Shown in pieces: positions 8,599-18,158 of a stretch of DNA of 64,000 nucleotides; position 1 is the first letter of the stretch; each line of letters starts with the position of its first letter. The translations under genes and the position numbers were made by a program. Source of the DNA: Thiothrix sp. Lineage in GTDB: Bacteria > Pseudomonadota > Gammaproteobacteria > Thiotrichales > Thiotrichaceae. The stretch covers positions 62,001-126,000 of the forward strand of contig SSFA01000024.1 of NCBI GenBank assembly GCA_008015155.1, read 5' to 3'. Below the pieces are notes generated by a model that worked only from the letters and a program-made list of their open reading frames with translations, ran no database searches and had not been told where the DNA came from.

Positions 8599-8886
8599 TT
8601 TTGGTATCAATCTACCAGGGTTACTGTCGGGTTTGGTGTGGCTTTAGCAGCTCTAGCGGGTGTTTTAGCCACATCTATTTATTCAGTTAGCCCGGATCGC
8701 CAATATCTTAATGATTTCCTTGGCGAGGATCGGCATCGCGGGGATAGGTTTGATTAGTGGAGTGCTTATTACAAGTATTGGTACGAGTGTTAGTAAAGAG
8801 CTCAGTAAGTGTTTTTATCCAGAAACACTCAACGGCCTTATTTTTATAGTCATGGCTGTCGTTTTATTCATTCAGCCGTGGCCTAG
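8599..8886 (+). pseudogene. livH: livH remnant: 3' part of a branched-chain amino-acid permease, frameshifted
   Basis: In one frame from about 8626 the translation reads VGFGVALAALAGVLATSIYS followed by VSP, which matches the conserved LivH segment (FGLGAALAGLAGVL.. IYSVSP). After a frameshift near 8690-8710 the next frame reads GIGLISGVLITSIGTSVSKE and NGLIFIVMAVVLFIQP, matching the C-terminal helices of LivH (G..GALIGGLLIGL.E; LIFLVLILVLLIRP). The N-terminal half is absent. No start or intact reading frame remains. Confidence 0.75.
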
Positions 8887-8889
8887 CTT

Positions 8890-9368
8890 GAGTGACAGCC
8901 TAGCAAGGTATTATTTCGCACTCACAGTATTTTTATTAGGTTTTTAGCCAATTAATCGCATCATGCAATCACTATTTAGTCAAGTTTTCAAAGCAATGCG
9001 TGGAAATGAACCACAAGCTATACCGCTTGACTATAATGTACCTAAATACAAATTAACAGCCTGTGTTCTATCAGCAGCTCTATCCAATTTTAAAGCCTTG
9101 GTATTCAAACTAGAATCCTTGGCTGATACACCTTGTTATCTATCAGGTAAGGGAGTGCTCATGACCTTGGTAGGTAGCATGTATAGGATCTTCTGCCTCT
9201 TAGTCGACGCGGTGCTGCAGTTGTTTTTTGGCTTGAAAACTTTTTTCAAGCAGTTAATTAGACTCTTACATTCACATCATTATGGGGCTCTTGTTTATTG
9301 TCTGTGTCTTGGCATTTAGAAGTGGTATCGTTGGCGAATGGAGTAAATTCGTGAAGAATAATTTTTAA
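8890..9368 (+). pseudogene. livM: livM remnant: branched-chain amino-acid permease with nonsense codon and frameshift
   Basis: The frame reads ARYYFALTVFLLGF, then a TAG (8945-8947), then continues without shift through NRIMQSLFSQVFKAMRGNEP, LDYNVPKYKLTACVLSAALS and LSGKGVLMTLVGSMYRIF. These match LivM (YYFTLALVLLGF, FGRVLKAIRENEPRA, YKLLAFVLSAALAG, SGEVVLMTLLGG). After a frameshift near 9280 the last segment reads MGLLFIVCVLAFRSGIVGEW and ends at a TAA (9366-9368), matching the LivM C-terminus. The N-terminal part is lost. A relic directly upstream of an intact acyl-CoA ligase, a gene often found in such operons. Confidence 0.85.
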
Positions 9369-9390
9369 TTGGACAGGAGGAGTCTGAGCG

Positions 9391-11022
9391 ATGTCTGATC
9401 GAAATATTTATGAGCAAGACTTGAATCAAGTAGCAGCCAATTACGAGCCATTGAGCCCTTTAACCTTTCTAGAGCGTGCAGCTTCCGTACACCCGAATAA
9501 AACAGCAGTCGTGCATGGTGAGGTACGTCGTACATGGGCCGAAACCTATCGACGTTGCCGGCAATTAGCCAGCGCTTTGCAGCAAAAAGGGATTGGTGTG
9601 GGGGATACTGTAGCCATTATATGCCCTAATTTACCTGAACATTTTGAAGCACATTTCGGTGTACCGATGGTGGGGGCGGTTCTTAACTCCATCAATACAC
9701 GCTTAGATGCGCCGGCGGTTGCGTTTATTCTTGAGCATGGCGAAGCGAAGATTCTTTTCACTGAGCGCGAAATGTCGCCGATTGTGAAAGAAGCCCTTAA
9801 ATTGGTGGCTAATCCTCCGCTAGTCATTGATATTGACGATCCATCTTTTATAGGTGGAGAGCTGCTAGGTTCTATCAACTATGAAGATTTCATTGCGCAA
9901 GGGAATCCAAGGTTTGCTTGGAAAGGACCTGACAATGAATGGAATGCGATTACCCTAAACTACACTTCAGGCACTACCGGCAATCCCAAAGGCGTGGTCT
10001 ATCATCATCGCGGTGCTTATCTGAATGCAGTCAGTAACGCGCTCTCATGGGAGATGCCGAGTCGCTCGGTCTATTTGTGGACCTTACCCATGTTCCATTG
10101 TAATGGCTGGTGCTTCCCGTGGACGGTGGCTGCAGTGACAGGGGTGAATGTCTGCTTACGGCATGTGCGCGCTGATAAAATTGTTGAGTTGATTAAGCAG
10201 GAAAAAGTCGATCATTTCTGTGGTGCGCCGATTGTATTAAGCATGATTAGTGGCTTGCCGGCTGAGCAAAAAGCAGGGATTGAGCATACTGTGAAAGTCA
10301 TGACCGCTGGTGCACCGCCACCTGCTGCAGTGATTCAAAGCATGGAAGAGATGGGCTTTAATGTCATTCATGTTTATGGCTTAACCGAAACCTATGGCCC
10401 TTGTGTAGTTTCTGAATGGAATGATGAATGGGATGATCGTTCAGTTGAGGAAAAATCCCGCCTCAAAGCGCGCCAAGGTGTGCGTGCACCAATGCAGGAA
10501 GGTTTGATGGTGGCCGATCCTGATACGCTTGAACCAGTGGCCCAAGATGGTCAATCGATGGGCGAAGTCTTTATGCGTGGCAATATTGTCATGAAAGGTT
10601 ATTTGAAAAACCCACCGACCACAGAGGAGTCGTTTGCAGGTGGCTGGTTCCACTCGGGTGATTTAGCAGTTTGGCATGCGGACGGTTATATTGAGATCAA
10701 GGATCGCTCCAAAGATATTATTATTTCAGGAGGCGAAAATATTTCCTCTATTGAAGTAGAGGATGTTTTATATAAACATCCAAAGATTCAAGATGTAGCC
10801 GTAGTGGCTAAGCATGATGAGAAGTGGGGAGAGGTTCCTTGTGCCTTCATTAAGCTAGTCAGTGATGCTGAAATGACTGAGCAAGAAGTCATTGATTACT
10901 GTCGTGAAAATATGGCACGTTTCAAAGTTCCGAAGAAAGTTGTCTTCGTAGATTTGCCACGCACCTCGACGGGTAAAGTACAAAAGTTTATCCTGCGAAA
11001 ATGGGCTGATGAATCTAAGTAA
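9391..11022 (+). CDS. AMP-forming acyl-CoA synthetase
   Basis: This 543-residue ANL-superfamily enzyme has the P-loop TSGTTGNPKGVVYHHRG, the adenine motif YGLTETYGP, the hinge and ATP-ribose contact GWFHSGDLAVWHADGYIEIK, GGENISSIEVED and the C-terminal catalytic lysine in RTSTGKVQKF. It would activate a carboxylic acid with ATP and CoA. The family near this sequence covers medium-chain and aromatic acids; the chain length cannot be decided. AGGAGGAG precedes the ATG. Just upstream lie livGHM remnants, an arrangement seen intact in other proteobacteria as uptake plus activation of an acid. The ligase itself looks intact and probably feeds the acyl-CoA dehydrogenase and ETF encoded downstream. 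Confidence 0.92.
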   Translation: MSDRNIYEQDLNQVAANYEPLSPLTFLERAASVHPNKTAVVHGEVRRTWAETYRRCRQLASALQQKGIGVGDTVAIICPNLPEHFEAHFGVPMVGAVLNSINTRLDAPAVAFILEHGEAKILFTEREMSPIVKEALKLVANPPLVIDIDDPSFIGGELLGSINYEDFIAQGNPRFAWKGPDNEWNAITLNYTSGTTGNPKGVVYHHRGAYLNAVSNALSWEMPSRSVYLWTLPMFHCNGWCFPWTVAAVTGVNVCLRHVRADKIVELIKQEKVDHFCGAPIVLSMISGLPAEQKAGIEHTVKVMTAGAPPPAAVIQSMEEMGFNVIHVYGLTETYGPCVVSEWNDEWDDRSVEEKSRLKARQGVRAPMQEGLMVADPDTLEPVAQDGQSMGEVFMRGNIVMKGYLKNPPTTEESFAGGWFHSGDLAVWHADGYIEIKDRSKDIIISGGENISSIEVEDVLYKHPKIQDVAVVAKHDEKWGEVPCAFIKLVSDAEMTEQEVIDYCRENMARFKVPKKVVFVDLPRTSTGKVQKFILRKWADESK

Positions 11023-11148
11023 ATCAATCCCTAAATAGCCTTCCTTCAAAAGAGGACGGTGTTGGCTGGTAGTAGCAGGAGAGAGGCTATTACCAGTGAG
11101 GCTTAGTCAGTTCAATTCTAGGTCAATTAAATTTAAAGGTTAGCTAAG

Positions 11149-11901
11149 ATGAAGATATTGGTAGCAGTCAAGCGCGTCATTGATTATAGCGTCAAGGTGC
11201 GCGTCAAAGCAGATAACAGTAATGTTGATTTGACGAATGTGAAAATGTCGCTGAACCCGTTTTGCGAAATTGCCGTGGAAGAGGCATTACGTTTACGTGA
11301 AGCTGGTAAAGCTACCGAGATCGTGGTGGTGTCTATAGGGCCGAAAGCGGCACAAGACCAAATCCGCACAGCACTCGCGATGGGCGCAGATCGAGGGATT
11401 TTCATCGATGTGGGTGATACTGAATTAAATTCACTCAGTATTGCTAAATTGTTAGCTAAAGTCGTGCAAGATGAGCAACCCGGCTTAGTGCTGTTAGGTA
11501 AGCAAGCCATCGATTCGGACAATAACCAAACCGGTCAAATGCTTGCAGCGCTTTGTAATTACCCACAAGCCACCTTTGCTTCTAAAGTCTTGATTGAAGG
11601 CGATAGCACTACAGTCACTCGTGAAATCGATGGTGGATTGCAAACCCTGCAATTAACTTTGCCAGCGGTAGTCACTGCTGATTTACGTCTGAATGAGCCA
11701 CGCTATGTCAAACTCCCTGACATTATGAAAGCTAAGAAAAAGCCTTTAGCAGTTACCAGCCCTGCTGAAATGGGTGTCAATGTTGCCAATACCATTACTT
11801 TAGTTCGTGTTGATGCGCCTGCTGAGCGTAGTGCTGGGATTAAAGTAGAAAGCATTGATGCTTTGATCGATGCTCTAAAAAACAAAGCTAAAGTTATCTA
11901 A
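11149..11901 (+). CDS. etfB: Electron transfer flavoprotein subunit beta
   Basis: This 250-residue protein matches EtfB from end to end: [20 protein letters not shown] at the N-terminus, the family segment [15 protein letters not shown], the adenine-binding loop [16 protein letters not shown] and the [20 protein letters not shown] region with the dehydrogenase recognition loop. EtfB and EtfA form the FAD/AMP heterodimer that takes electrons from acyl-CoA dehydrogenases. The spacing of 17 bases to etfA and 16 from etfA to the quinone oxidoreductase gene makes an operon. Confidence 0.97.
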   Translation: MKILVAVKRVIDYSVKVRVKADNSNVDLTNVKMSLNPFCEIAVEEALRLREAGKATEIVVVSIGPKAAQDQIRTALAMGADRGIFIDVGDTELNSLSIAKLLAKVVQDEQPGLVLLGKQAIDSDNNQTGQMLAALCNYPQATFASKVLIEGDSTTVTREIDGGLQTLQLTLPAVVTADLRLNEPRYVKLPDIMKAKKKPLAVTSPAEMGVNVANTITLVRVDAPAERSAGIKVESIDALIDALKNKAKVI

Positions 11902-11918
11902 TTGAGAGGAGAGACCGA

Positions 11919-12845
11919 ATGAGTAATTTAGTTATTGCTGAACATGATAATCAGAATTTAAAAGCGTCTACTCTCAATACCATTACCGCAGCGAGCAAAA
12001 TTGGCGGTGATATCCATGTATTAGTGGTAGGCAGCAATTGCCAAGCTGTTGCACAAGCTGCTGCTGCTGTTGCTGGGGTCACCAAAGTACATGTGGCCGA
12101 TAATGAAGCTTATGCACACCAATTAGCTGAGAACACTGCCCAATTAGTTGCTGCTTTAGCGCCTGCTTATAGCCATTTACTGGCTCCTGCTACACCAGCA
12201 GGTAAGAACTTAATGCCACGGGTTGCCGCTTTATTGGATGTGAACCAGCTCACTGACATTATGGCAGTGGTTAGTCCTGACACCTTCAAGCGTCCTATTT
12301 ATGCGGGTAATGCGATTGCTACTGTTCAAAGCAGCGACAAGATTAAAGTCATGTCAGTGCGGATTACTGCCTTTGATGCAGCAGGAGCGGGTGGTAGTGC
12401 TGCAATTGAAGCCGTCAACGAAGTTTTCACTGCAGATAAAACCAAGTTTATTGGTGAAGAGGTCGCTAAATCTGATCGTCCAGAATTAACTTCAGCCAAG
12501 ATTGTTGTTTCTGGTGGCCGTGGTGTTGGCTCTGCAGATAATTTCAAAATTATCTATACCTTAGCTGATAAATTGGGTGCAGCGGTGGGAGCTAGTCGCG
12601 CTGCAGTTGACGCCGGCTTCGTACCTAACGATATGCAGGTTGGTCAAACTGGTAAGGTCGTAGCACCTCAATTATATATTGCAGTGGGTATTTCAGGTGC
12701 GATCCAACATTTAGCGGGCATGAAGGATTCTAAAGTGATTGTAGCGATCAATAAGGATCCAGAAGCGCCTATTTTCCAAGTCGCTGATTATGGTTTGGTC
12801 GCAGATTTATTTACTGCTGTGCCAGAAATGACCGGCAAACTCTAA
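11919..12845 (+). CDS. etfA: Electron transfer flavoprotein subunit alpha
   Basis: This 308-residue protein has the N-terminal ETF alpha/beta fold and the C-terminal FAD-binding domain with [56 protein letters not shown] and [16 protein letters not shown]. It binds FAD and pairs with EtfB. GAGAGGAGAG precedes the ATG, 17 bases after etfB. Its electrons go to the ETF-quinone oxidoreductase encoded next. Length and motifs are complete, so this is a standard housekeeping-type ETF rather than a bifurcating one. Confidence 0.97.
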   Translation: MSNLVIAEHDNQNLKASTLNTITAASKIGGDIHVLVVGSNCQAVAQAAAAVAGVTKVHVADNEAYAHQLAENTAQLVAALAPAYSHLLAPATPAGKNLMPRVAALLDVNQLTDIMAVVSPDTFKRPIYAGNAIATVQSSDKIKVMSVRITAFDAAGAGGSAAIEAVNEVFTADKTKFIGEEVAKSDRPELTSAKIVVSGGRGVGSADNFKIIYTLADKLGAAVGASRAAVDAGFVPNDMQVGQTGKVVAPQLYIAVGISGAIQHLAGMKDSKVIVAINKDPEAPIFQVADYGLVADLFTAVPEMTGKL

Positions 12846-12861
12846 GTTTAGGTAGGAATAG

Positions 12862-14526
12862 ATGGATACTACCGAAATTGAACGCGACTCGATGGAGTTT
12901 GATGTAGTGATCGTCGGAGCTGGGCCTTCTGGCCTAGCTGCAGCGTGTCGCTTAATGCAGTTAGCTAAGGATAATAGCCAAGAGCTAACGGTTTGTTTAG
13001 TAGAGAAAGGCTCAGAAGTTGGTGCACATACCCTATCTGGTGCCGTTATTGAAAGCCGTGCAATTGAAGAGTTATTTCCCAATTGGAAAGAAATGGGAGC
13101 ACCTTTAAATGTGCCGGTTAAGCGTGACGAATTGTATTTGCTACGTAGCGAAACCAGTTCGGTCAAAATTCCGAATGCTCTCATTCCAGCCACCATGCAC
13201 AACGAAGGTAACTATGTTGTAAGCTTGGGAAATGTCTGCCGTTGGCTAGCAGAGCAGGCTGAGGGCTTAGGTGTTGAAGTTTTCCCTGGTTTCCCAGCTA
13301 GCCAATTGCTGTTTAATGAGGATGGCAGTGTGGCTGGAATTATCACTGGCGATATGGGTGTCGGTGTTGATGGCGAGCCTAAGGATAGTTTTACGCCTGG
13401 TATGGAGCTACGTGCTAAATACACAATCTTCGCTGAAGGTTGCCGTGGGCATTTAGGTAAGCAGTTATATAGCAAATTCCAGCTTGATGCAGAAGCTGAT
13501 GCTCAACATTATGGCATTGGCATTAAAGAGCTATGGGATATTGATCCGAGTAAGCATGAAGAAGGTTTGGTCATTCATGGTTCGGGCTGGCCTTTAAGTG
13601 GTGGGACCAGTGGCGGCTTCTTCTTATATCACAGTGAAAACAATCAAGCAGTAGTCGGCTTAATTGTTGATCTCAGCTATAGCAATCCCTATGTAAGTCC
13701 TTTTGATGAGTTTCAGCGTATGAAGCATAACCCGCTGATTTCTCAATACTTAGAAGGTGGCAAGCGGATTGCTTATGGTGCACGTGCTATTACTAAGGGT
13801 GGCTTTAATGCTTTACCTAAAATGCATTTTCCTGGTGGCTTATTAGTCGGCTGTAATGCAGGTACTTTGAACTTTGCAAAAATCAAAGGTACGCACACTG
13901 CTATGAAAAGCGGCATGTTAGCAGCTGAGGAAATCTTCGCAGCTATCCAGTCAGGTGATACAGGCGGCAAGGATTTAACGGGTTATACCGAACGCTTCCA
14001 AAACTCTTGGGTGTATGAAGAGCTGCAAGCTAGCCGTAACTTTGGCCCTGCTTTACATAAGTTTGGTTCCTTGATGGGTGGAGCTTTCAATTTTATCGAC
14101 CAGAATATTTTTGGCGGTAAGTTGCCTATCACTTTGCGTGATCAAAAGCCTGATTATGCACAAATGCGCCCAGCCAGCGAGTTCACCCCGATTGATTATC
14201 CCAAACCTGACGGCAAGTTGAGTTTTGACAAGCTAAGCTCGGTCTTCTTATCGAATACCAATCATGAGGAAGATCAGCCTTGCCATTTAAAGCTGAAAGA
14301 TCCTTCAATTCCGATCAGCAAAAATCTACCGATGTATGCTGAACCTGCCCAACGCTATTGCCCAGCCGGAGTCTATGAGGTGTTAGGGGAGGGTGCTGAT
14401 GCGCGCTTCCAGATTAATGCTCAGAACTGCGTGCATTGTAAGACCTGTGATATTAAAGACCCTTCACAGAATATTACTTGGGTAACGCCAGAAGGTGGCG
14501 GTGGCCCGAACTATCCTAATATGTAA
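12862..14526 (+). CDS. etfD: Electron transfer flavoprotein-ubiquinone oxidoreductase
   Basis: This 554-residue flavoprotein has the N-terminal FAD motif VVIVGAGPSGLAAACRL, a central FAD/ubiquinone-binding domain (FAEGCRGHLGKQL, GGLLVGCNAGTLNFAKIKG) and the C-terminal [4Fe-4S] cluster cysteines in RYCPAGVYE and NCVHCKTCDIKDP. It moves electrons from reduced ETF to ubiquinone on the inner face of the cytoplasmic membrane, which couples acyl-CoA oxidation to respiration. The start has MDTTEIERDSMEFD; an internal Met (MEFDVVIVG) is also possible, but TAGGTAGGAA precedes the first. It closes the etfBA operon; a hairpin follows. Confidence 0.96.
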   Translation: MDTTEIERDSMEFDVVIVGAGPSGLAAACRLMQLAKDNSQELTVCLVEKGSEVGAHTLSGAVIESRAIEELFPNWKEMGAPLNVPVKRDELYLLRSETSSVKIPNALIPATMHNEGNYVVSLGNVCRWLAEQAEGLGVEVFPGFPASQLLFNEDGSVAGIITGDMGVGVDGEPKDSFTPGMELRAKYTIFAEGCRGHLGKQLYSKFQLDAEADAQHYGIGIKELWDIDPSKHEEGLVIHGSGWPLSGGTSGGFFLYHSENNQAVVGLIVDLSYSNPYVSPFDEFQRMKHNPLISQYLEGGKRIAYGARAITKGGFNALPKMHFPGGLLVGCNAGTLNFAKIKGTHTAMKSGMLAAEEIFAAIQSGDTGGKDLTGYTERFQNSWVYEELQASRNFGPALHKFGSLMGGAFNFIDQNIFGGKLPITLRDQKPDYAQMRPASEFTPIDYPKPDGKLSFDKLSSVFLSNTNHEEDQPCHLKLKDPSIPISKNLPMYAEPAQRYCPAGVYEVLGEGADARFQINAQNCVHCKTCDIKDPSQNITWVTPEGGGGPNYPNM

Positions 14527-14538
14527 GGGATTTAAGTC

Positions 14539-14563
14539 AAAGTGGTAGCTAGGCTACCGCTTT
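14539..14563 (+). terminator. Hairpin after the ETF-QO gene
   Basis: AAAGTGGTAGC (14539-14549) pairs with GCTACCGCTTT (14553-14563) with one G-T wobble and a three-base loop, 12 bases after the ETF-QO stop. The T run is short (TTT), so it may protect the 3' end as much as terminate. Confidence 0.5.
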
Positions 14564-14717
14564 AGACTAACAAGTCCTAACCGTCCGGCCTAGCGGGGGA
14601 TAGAGCAAGCCAGACTCAGGATGTTAGCGACTAGGGAGGAATGAAAGAAAGCTTAGTCTACAAGCACAGTGTTTCTATGTCCTAATGCTCAGTTAACTTA
14701 GAGGAGAGTAACAGATT

Positions 14718-16361
14718 ATGTTAGGCCAAATGATGAAAAAGCCCTTGCTCATTAGTTCGTTATTGGACCATGCAGAGCGTTATCACGGGGCAACCGAAAT
14801 CGTCTCCGTCAATACCAGTGGCGGTAGAACCCGAACTTCTTGGGCAAACGTTGCTAAACGTTCCCGTCAATTAGCCAGTCGCTTAGAACAATTAGGTGTC
14901 CAAGCTGGTGAATGTTGTGCGACTTTAGCTTGGAATAATCACCGCCATTTAGAAATTTACTTTGGTGTTTCCAGCAGCGGGCGTATTTGCCACACCATCA
15001 ATCCGCGCTTATTTCCAGCACAGGTTAGCTATATTGTTAACCATGCTCAAGATCAGGTGCTGTTTTTTGATAAAACCTTCTTACCCCTAATCTTAGCTCT
15101 GCAAGGGCAGTTACCTAGTGTCAAAGCTTATGTCTTGCTAGATGAGTTTGATGCAGAAGTTAAAGCTCAACTCCCCAATGTTTTATTTTATGAAGAGTTT
15201 ATTTCGACAGGCGAGAGTGATTTTGCTTGGCCAGAGTTAGACGAAAACGAAGCTTCAAGCCTATGTTATACCTCGGGTACAACAGGCGATCCAAAAGGTG
15301 TGTTGTACTCACATCGCTCAACGGTATTACATTCATTCGCAGCCAGTTTGCCTGATAGTTTATCTTTGTCTGCCCGTGACCGAGTTATGCCGGTCGTACC
15401 CATGTTCCATGTGAATGCTTGGGGTGTTCCTTATGCGGCCGCTATGCTTGGTTCTAGTTTGGTGATGCCAGGCCCTGGACTGGATGGAGCGAGCTTGTTG
15501 AAACTGATTGATGAAGAACAAGTCAGTCTAGCACTAGGTGTACCGACTATTTGGCAAGGTCTATTAAGTGCGATTGAAAAAACCGGCTCAAAGGTACCTA
15601 GTCTAAAACGCAATGTCATAGGTGGCGCGGCATGTCCACCCTCCATGATCGCTAAATTTCGCGAGTATGGGGTAGAGACCATTCATGCTTGGGGTATGAC
15701 CGAATTAAGCCCGATCGGTACGATCAATGCTTTATTGTATAAACATGAAGACTTATCAGTTGAAGAGCAACAGAAAATTCGCTTGAGCCAAGGTCGCCCG
15801 CTCTTTGGGATTGAATTACGTTTATTAAGCGATGATGGTGAAGTTGTACCTAACGATGGGGTGACTCAAGGCAATCTCCAATGCCGTGGGCATTGGGTCG
15901 TTGATACTTACTTCCATGCTGATAAGAGCGCTTTAGATGATGGCTGGTTTTCGACAGGCGATGTCTCGACCATTGATCCCGATGGTTTTATGAATATCCG
16001 TGATCGCTCGAAAGATATTATCAAGTCAGGCGGTGAGTGGATCAGTACGGTGGAACTAGAAAATATTGCTGTCGCGCATCCTGAACTGATTGGTGTAGCC
16101 GCGATTGCAGCCAAGCATGAAAAGTGGGATGAGCGCCCCTTATTAATTGCAGTATGCCGGGAAGGGTGTAATCCAACCGCTGCTGACATTTTAGCGTTTT
16201 TTGAGGGCAAAATAGCAAAGTGGCAGATTCCTGATGATGTGATCTTCGTGGATGCTTTGCCACTGAATGGAACCGGTAAGCTAATGAAAAATAAACTACG
16301 CGAGCAGTATGGCGATAGTTTATTGAAAAAATCTGACGATTCTAAACCAAGTGCAACGTGA
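14718..16361 (+). CDS. Second AMP-forming acyl-CoA synthetase
   Basis: This 547-residue ANL enzyme carries CYTSGTTGDPKGVLYSHRS, HAWGMTELSPIG, DDGWFSTGDVSTIDPDGFMN, RDRSKDIIKSGGEWIS and the catalytic lysine in NGTGKLMKNKL. It resembles the long/medium-chain fatty-acid ligase subgroup that also contains the 3-methylmercaptopropionate ligase DmdB, but I cannot assign that substrate. GAGGAGAG precedes the ATG. It is followed after 18 bases by an acyl-CoA dehydrogenase and then a MaoC hydratase, so it heads a three-gene operon for activating and oxidising an acid. It differs clearly from the ligase at 9391 and is not a recent duplicate. Confidence 0.92.
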   Translation: MLGQMMKKPLLISSLLDHAERYHGATEIVSVNTSGGRTRTSWANVAKRSRQLASRLEQLGVQAGECCATLAWNNHRHLEIYFGVSSSGRICHTINPRLFPAQVSYIVNHAQDQVLFFDKTFLPLILALQGQLPSVKAYVLLDEFDAEVKAQLPNVLFYEEFISTGESDFAWPELDENEASSLCYTSGTTGDPKGVLYSHRSTVLHSFAASLPDSLSLSARDRVMPVVPMFHVNAWGVPYAAAMLGSSLVMPGPGLDGASLLKLIDEEQVSLALGVPTIWQGLLSAIEKTGSKVPSLKRNVIGGAACPPSMIAKFREYGVETIHAWGMTELSPIGTINALLYKHEDLSVEEQQKIRLSQGRPLFGIELRLLSDDGEVVPNDGVTQGNLQCRGHWVVDTYFHADKSALDDGWFSTGDVSTIDPDGFMNIRDRSKDIIKSGGEWISTVELENIAVAHPELIGVAAIAAKHEKWDERPLLIAVCREGCNPTAADILAFFEGKIAKWQIPDDVIFVDALPLNGTGKLMKNKLREQYGDSLLKKSDDSKPSAT

Positions 16362-16379
16362 AATCCTAAGGAGTCTGAC

Positions 16380-18149
16380 ATGAGTTATACCCATCCCTAT
16401 CAGGATGCTGATTTTGTACTGCGCCACATAGTTAATTTTGATGAATTATGTGCAGAGGCCGGCTTAGCCGAGGCCAATATGGATTTGGCTGTCGCTGTGC
16501 TCGAAGAAGCGGGCAAAATGGGCAGTGAGGTGTTAGCTCCCTTAAATTGGAGCGGCGATCAGGAAGGGGTCAGTCTAGGTGAACATGGTGTACAAGAAGC
16601 ACCAGGTTTCAAAGAGGCTTATGTTCAATTTGCTGAAGCAGGTTGGTTATCGCTGTCGGCTGATGAAGAGTTCGGTGGACAAGGTTTACCTAATATTTTA
16701 AGTACGGCCGTGAATGAAGTTTGGCAATCCGCCAATATGGCATTTGCTCTGTGCCCAATGTTAAGCATTGGTGCTATGGAAAGTATTGGCCATCATGCTA
16801 GTCATGAGTTGCAATCCACTTTTTTGCCTAAAATGGCTAGCGGTGAATGGACAGGTACGATGAATCTGACTGAGCCGGATGCTGGGTCGGATTTAGCTGC
16901 TGTTAAAACACGTGCTGTACCCAATGGTGACCATTATCTGGTAACAGGCCAGAAAATTTTCATTACTTGGGGGGATCATCAAATGACCGATAATATCGTG
17001 CATTTGGTGCTAGCACGCCTACCTGATGCACCCGCTGGGGTAAGAGGCATTTCTTTATTTATTGTGCCTAAATTCCTCGTAGATGCTGATGGTAATCCTG
17101 CTGAACGTAATGCAGCCCATTGCTTATCGGTCGAGCATAAGCTGGGTATTCATGCAAGCCCGACTTGTGTAATGGAGTTTACCAATGCCATAGGTTATAT
17201 AGTCGGTGAGCCAAATAAAGGCTTATCCTATATGTTCACTATGATGAATCATGCCCGCCAAGCAGTTGGTTTGCAGGGTTTGTCTCTCTCTGAACGTGCT
17301 TACCAGCAGGCTCGTGTTTTTGCTAAGGAACGTTTACAAGGTACGCGTCGCGATGGTTCACGGATTCCGATTATTGAACATCCTGATGTGCGACGTATGC
17401 TAATGACAATTCGCTCTAGTTGCGAAGCGATGCGTGCTTTGTCATTTGTAGCTGCAGCTGAAGTTGATCGTGCACATTATGCGCAAGATCCAGCAGCCAA
17501 AGCAGCTCATGCAGCAAGAGTTGAGTTGTTTACTCCGATTGTCAAAGGTTGGTTAACTGAGTTAAGCCAAGAAATGACGTATCTGAATGTTCAGATTCAC
17601 GGTGGGATGGGCTTTATTGAGGAAACGGGTGCTGCTCAGCATTACCGTGATGCACGTATCTTGACGATCTATGAAGGCACTACTGGTATTCAAGCGCTTG
17701 ATTTTATCGGTCGTAAAACCCTAAGTGATCAAGGGGCTGCGTTAAGCTTGTTATTAGCCGATATACAAGCAACGGCGGAAGAGTTACGTGCTGCTAATAC
17801 TTTACATGCCAGCATTTTAGATGGACTAGAATCAGCCCTTGCTCGTGGAGTTATGGCACGTGAGTGGTTATTGCAGTCTGCAGCTGCAGATGCAGATTTA
17901 CCAGGCAGTGTTAGCGTGAACTTTTTGATGCTATTTGGCTATCTCTGTGGTGGCTGGTTAATGGCTAAAGAAGCCAGCATTGCTCAAGCTCAGTTAGCAA
18001 CGGGTGAAGGGGATGCTAGTTTCTTAAACAATAAGCTCATTACTGCCCGTTTCTATGCAGAGCATTTATTACCACGTACCCAAAGCCATTTGTCAGCTTT
18101 GTTAGCGGGTAGTGAAAGTGTCATGGCCTTAGCAGAAGATGCCTTCTAG
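16380..18149 (+). CDS. Large acyl-CoA dehydrogenase (about 590-residue class)
   Basis: This 589-residue protein has the extended acyl-CoA dehydrogenase layout: a short N-terminal helix domain (YQDADFVLRHIVNFDELC), the N-terminal and middle domains (LTEPDAGSDLAAVKTRA and QKIFITWGDH), the flavin domain with the catalytic Glu in ILTIYEGTTGIQALDFIGRK, and an extra C-terminal domain of about 120 residues. It oxidises an acyl-CoA to the 2-enoyl-CoA and passes electrons to ETF. The class includes DmdC and several medium- or long-chain enzymes; the substrate is not decided. AAGGAGTCTGAC precedes the ATG. The ETF and ETF-QO genes immediately upstream supply its electron path. Confidence 0.93.
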   Translation: MSYTHPYQDADFVLRHIVNFDELCAEAGLAEANMDLAVAVLEEAGKMGSEVLAPLNWSGDQEGVSLGEHGVQEAPGFKEAYVQFAEAGWLSLSADEEFGGQGLPNILSTAVNEVWQSANMAFALCPMLSIGAMESIGHHASHELQSTFLPKMASGEWTGTMNLTEPDAGSDLAAVKTRAVPNGDHYLVTGQKIFITWGDHQMTDNIVHLVLARLPDAPAGVRGISLFIVPKFLVDADGNPAERNAAHCLSVEHKLGIHASPTCVMEFTNAIGYIVGEPNKGLSYMFTMMNHARQAVGLQGLSLSERAYQQARVFAKERLQGTRRDGSRIPIIEHPDVRRMLMTIRSSCEAMRALSFVAAAEVDRAHYAQDPAAKAAHAARVELFTPIVKGWLTELSQEMTYLNVQIHGGMGFIEETGAAQHYRDARILTIYEGTTGIQALDFIGRKTLSDQGAALSLLLADIQATAEELRAANTLHASILDGLESALARGVMAREWLLQSAAADADLPGSVSVNFLMLFGYLCGGWLMAKEASIAQAQLATGEGDASFLNNKLITARFYAEHLLPRTQSHLSALLAGSESVMALAEDAF

Positions 18150-18158
18150 GAGTATATT

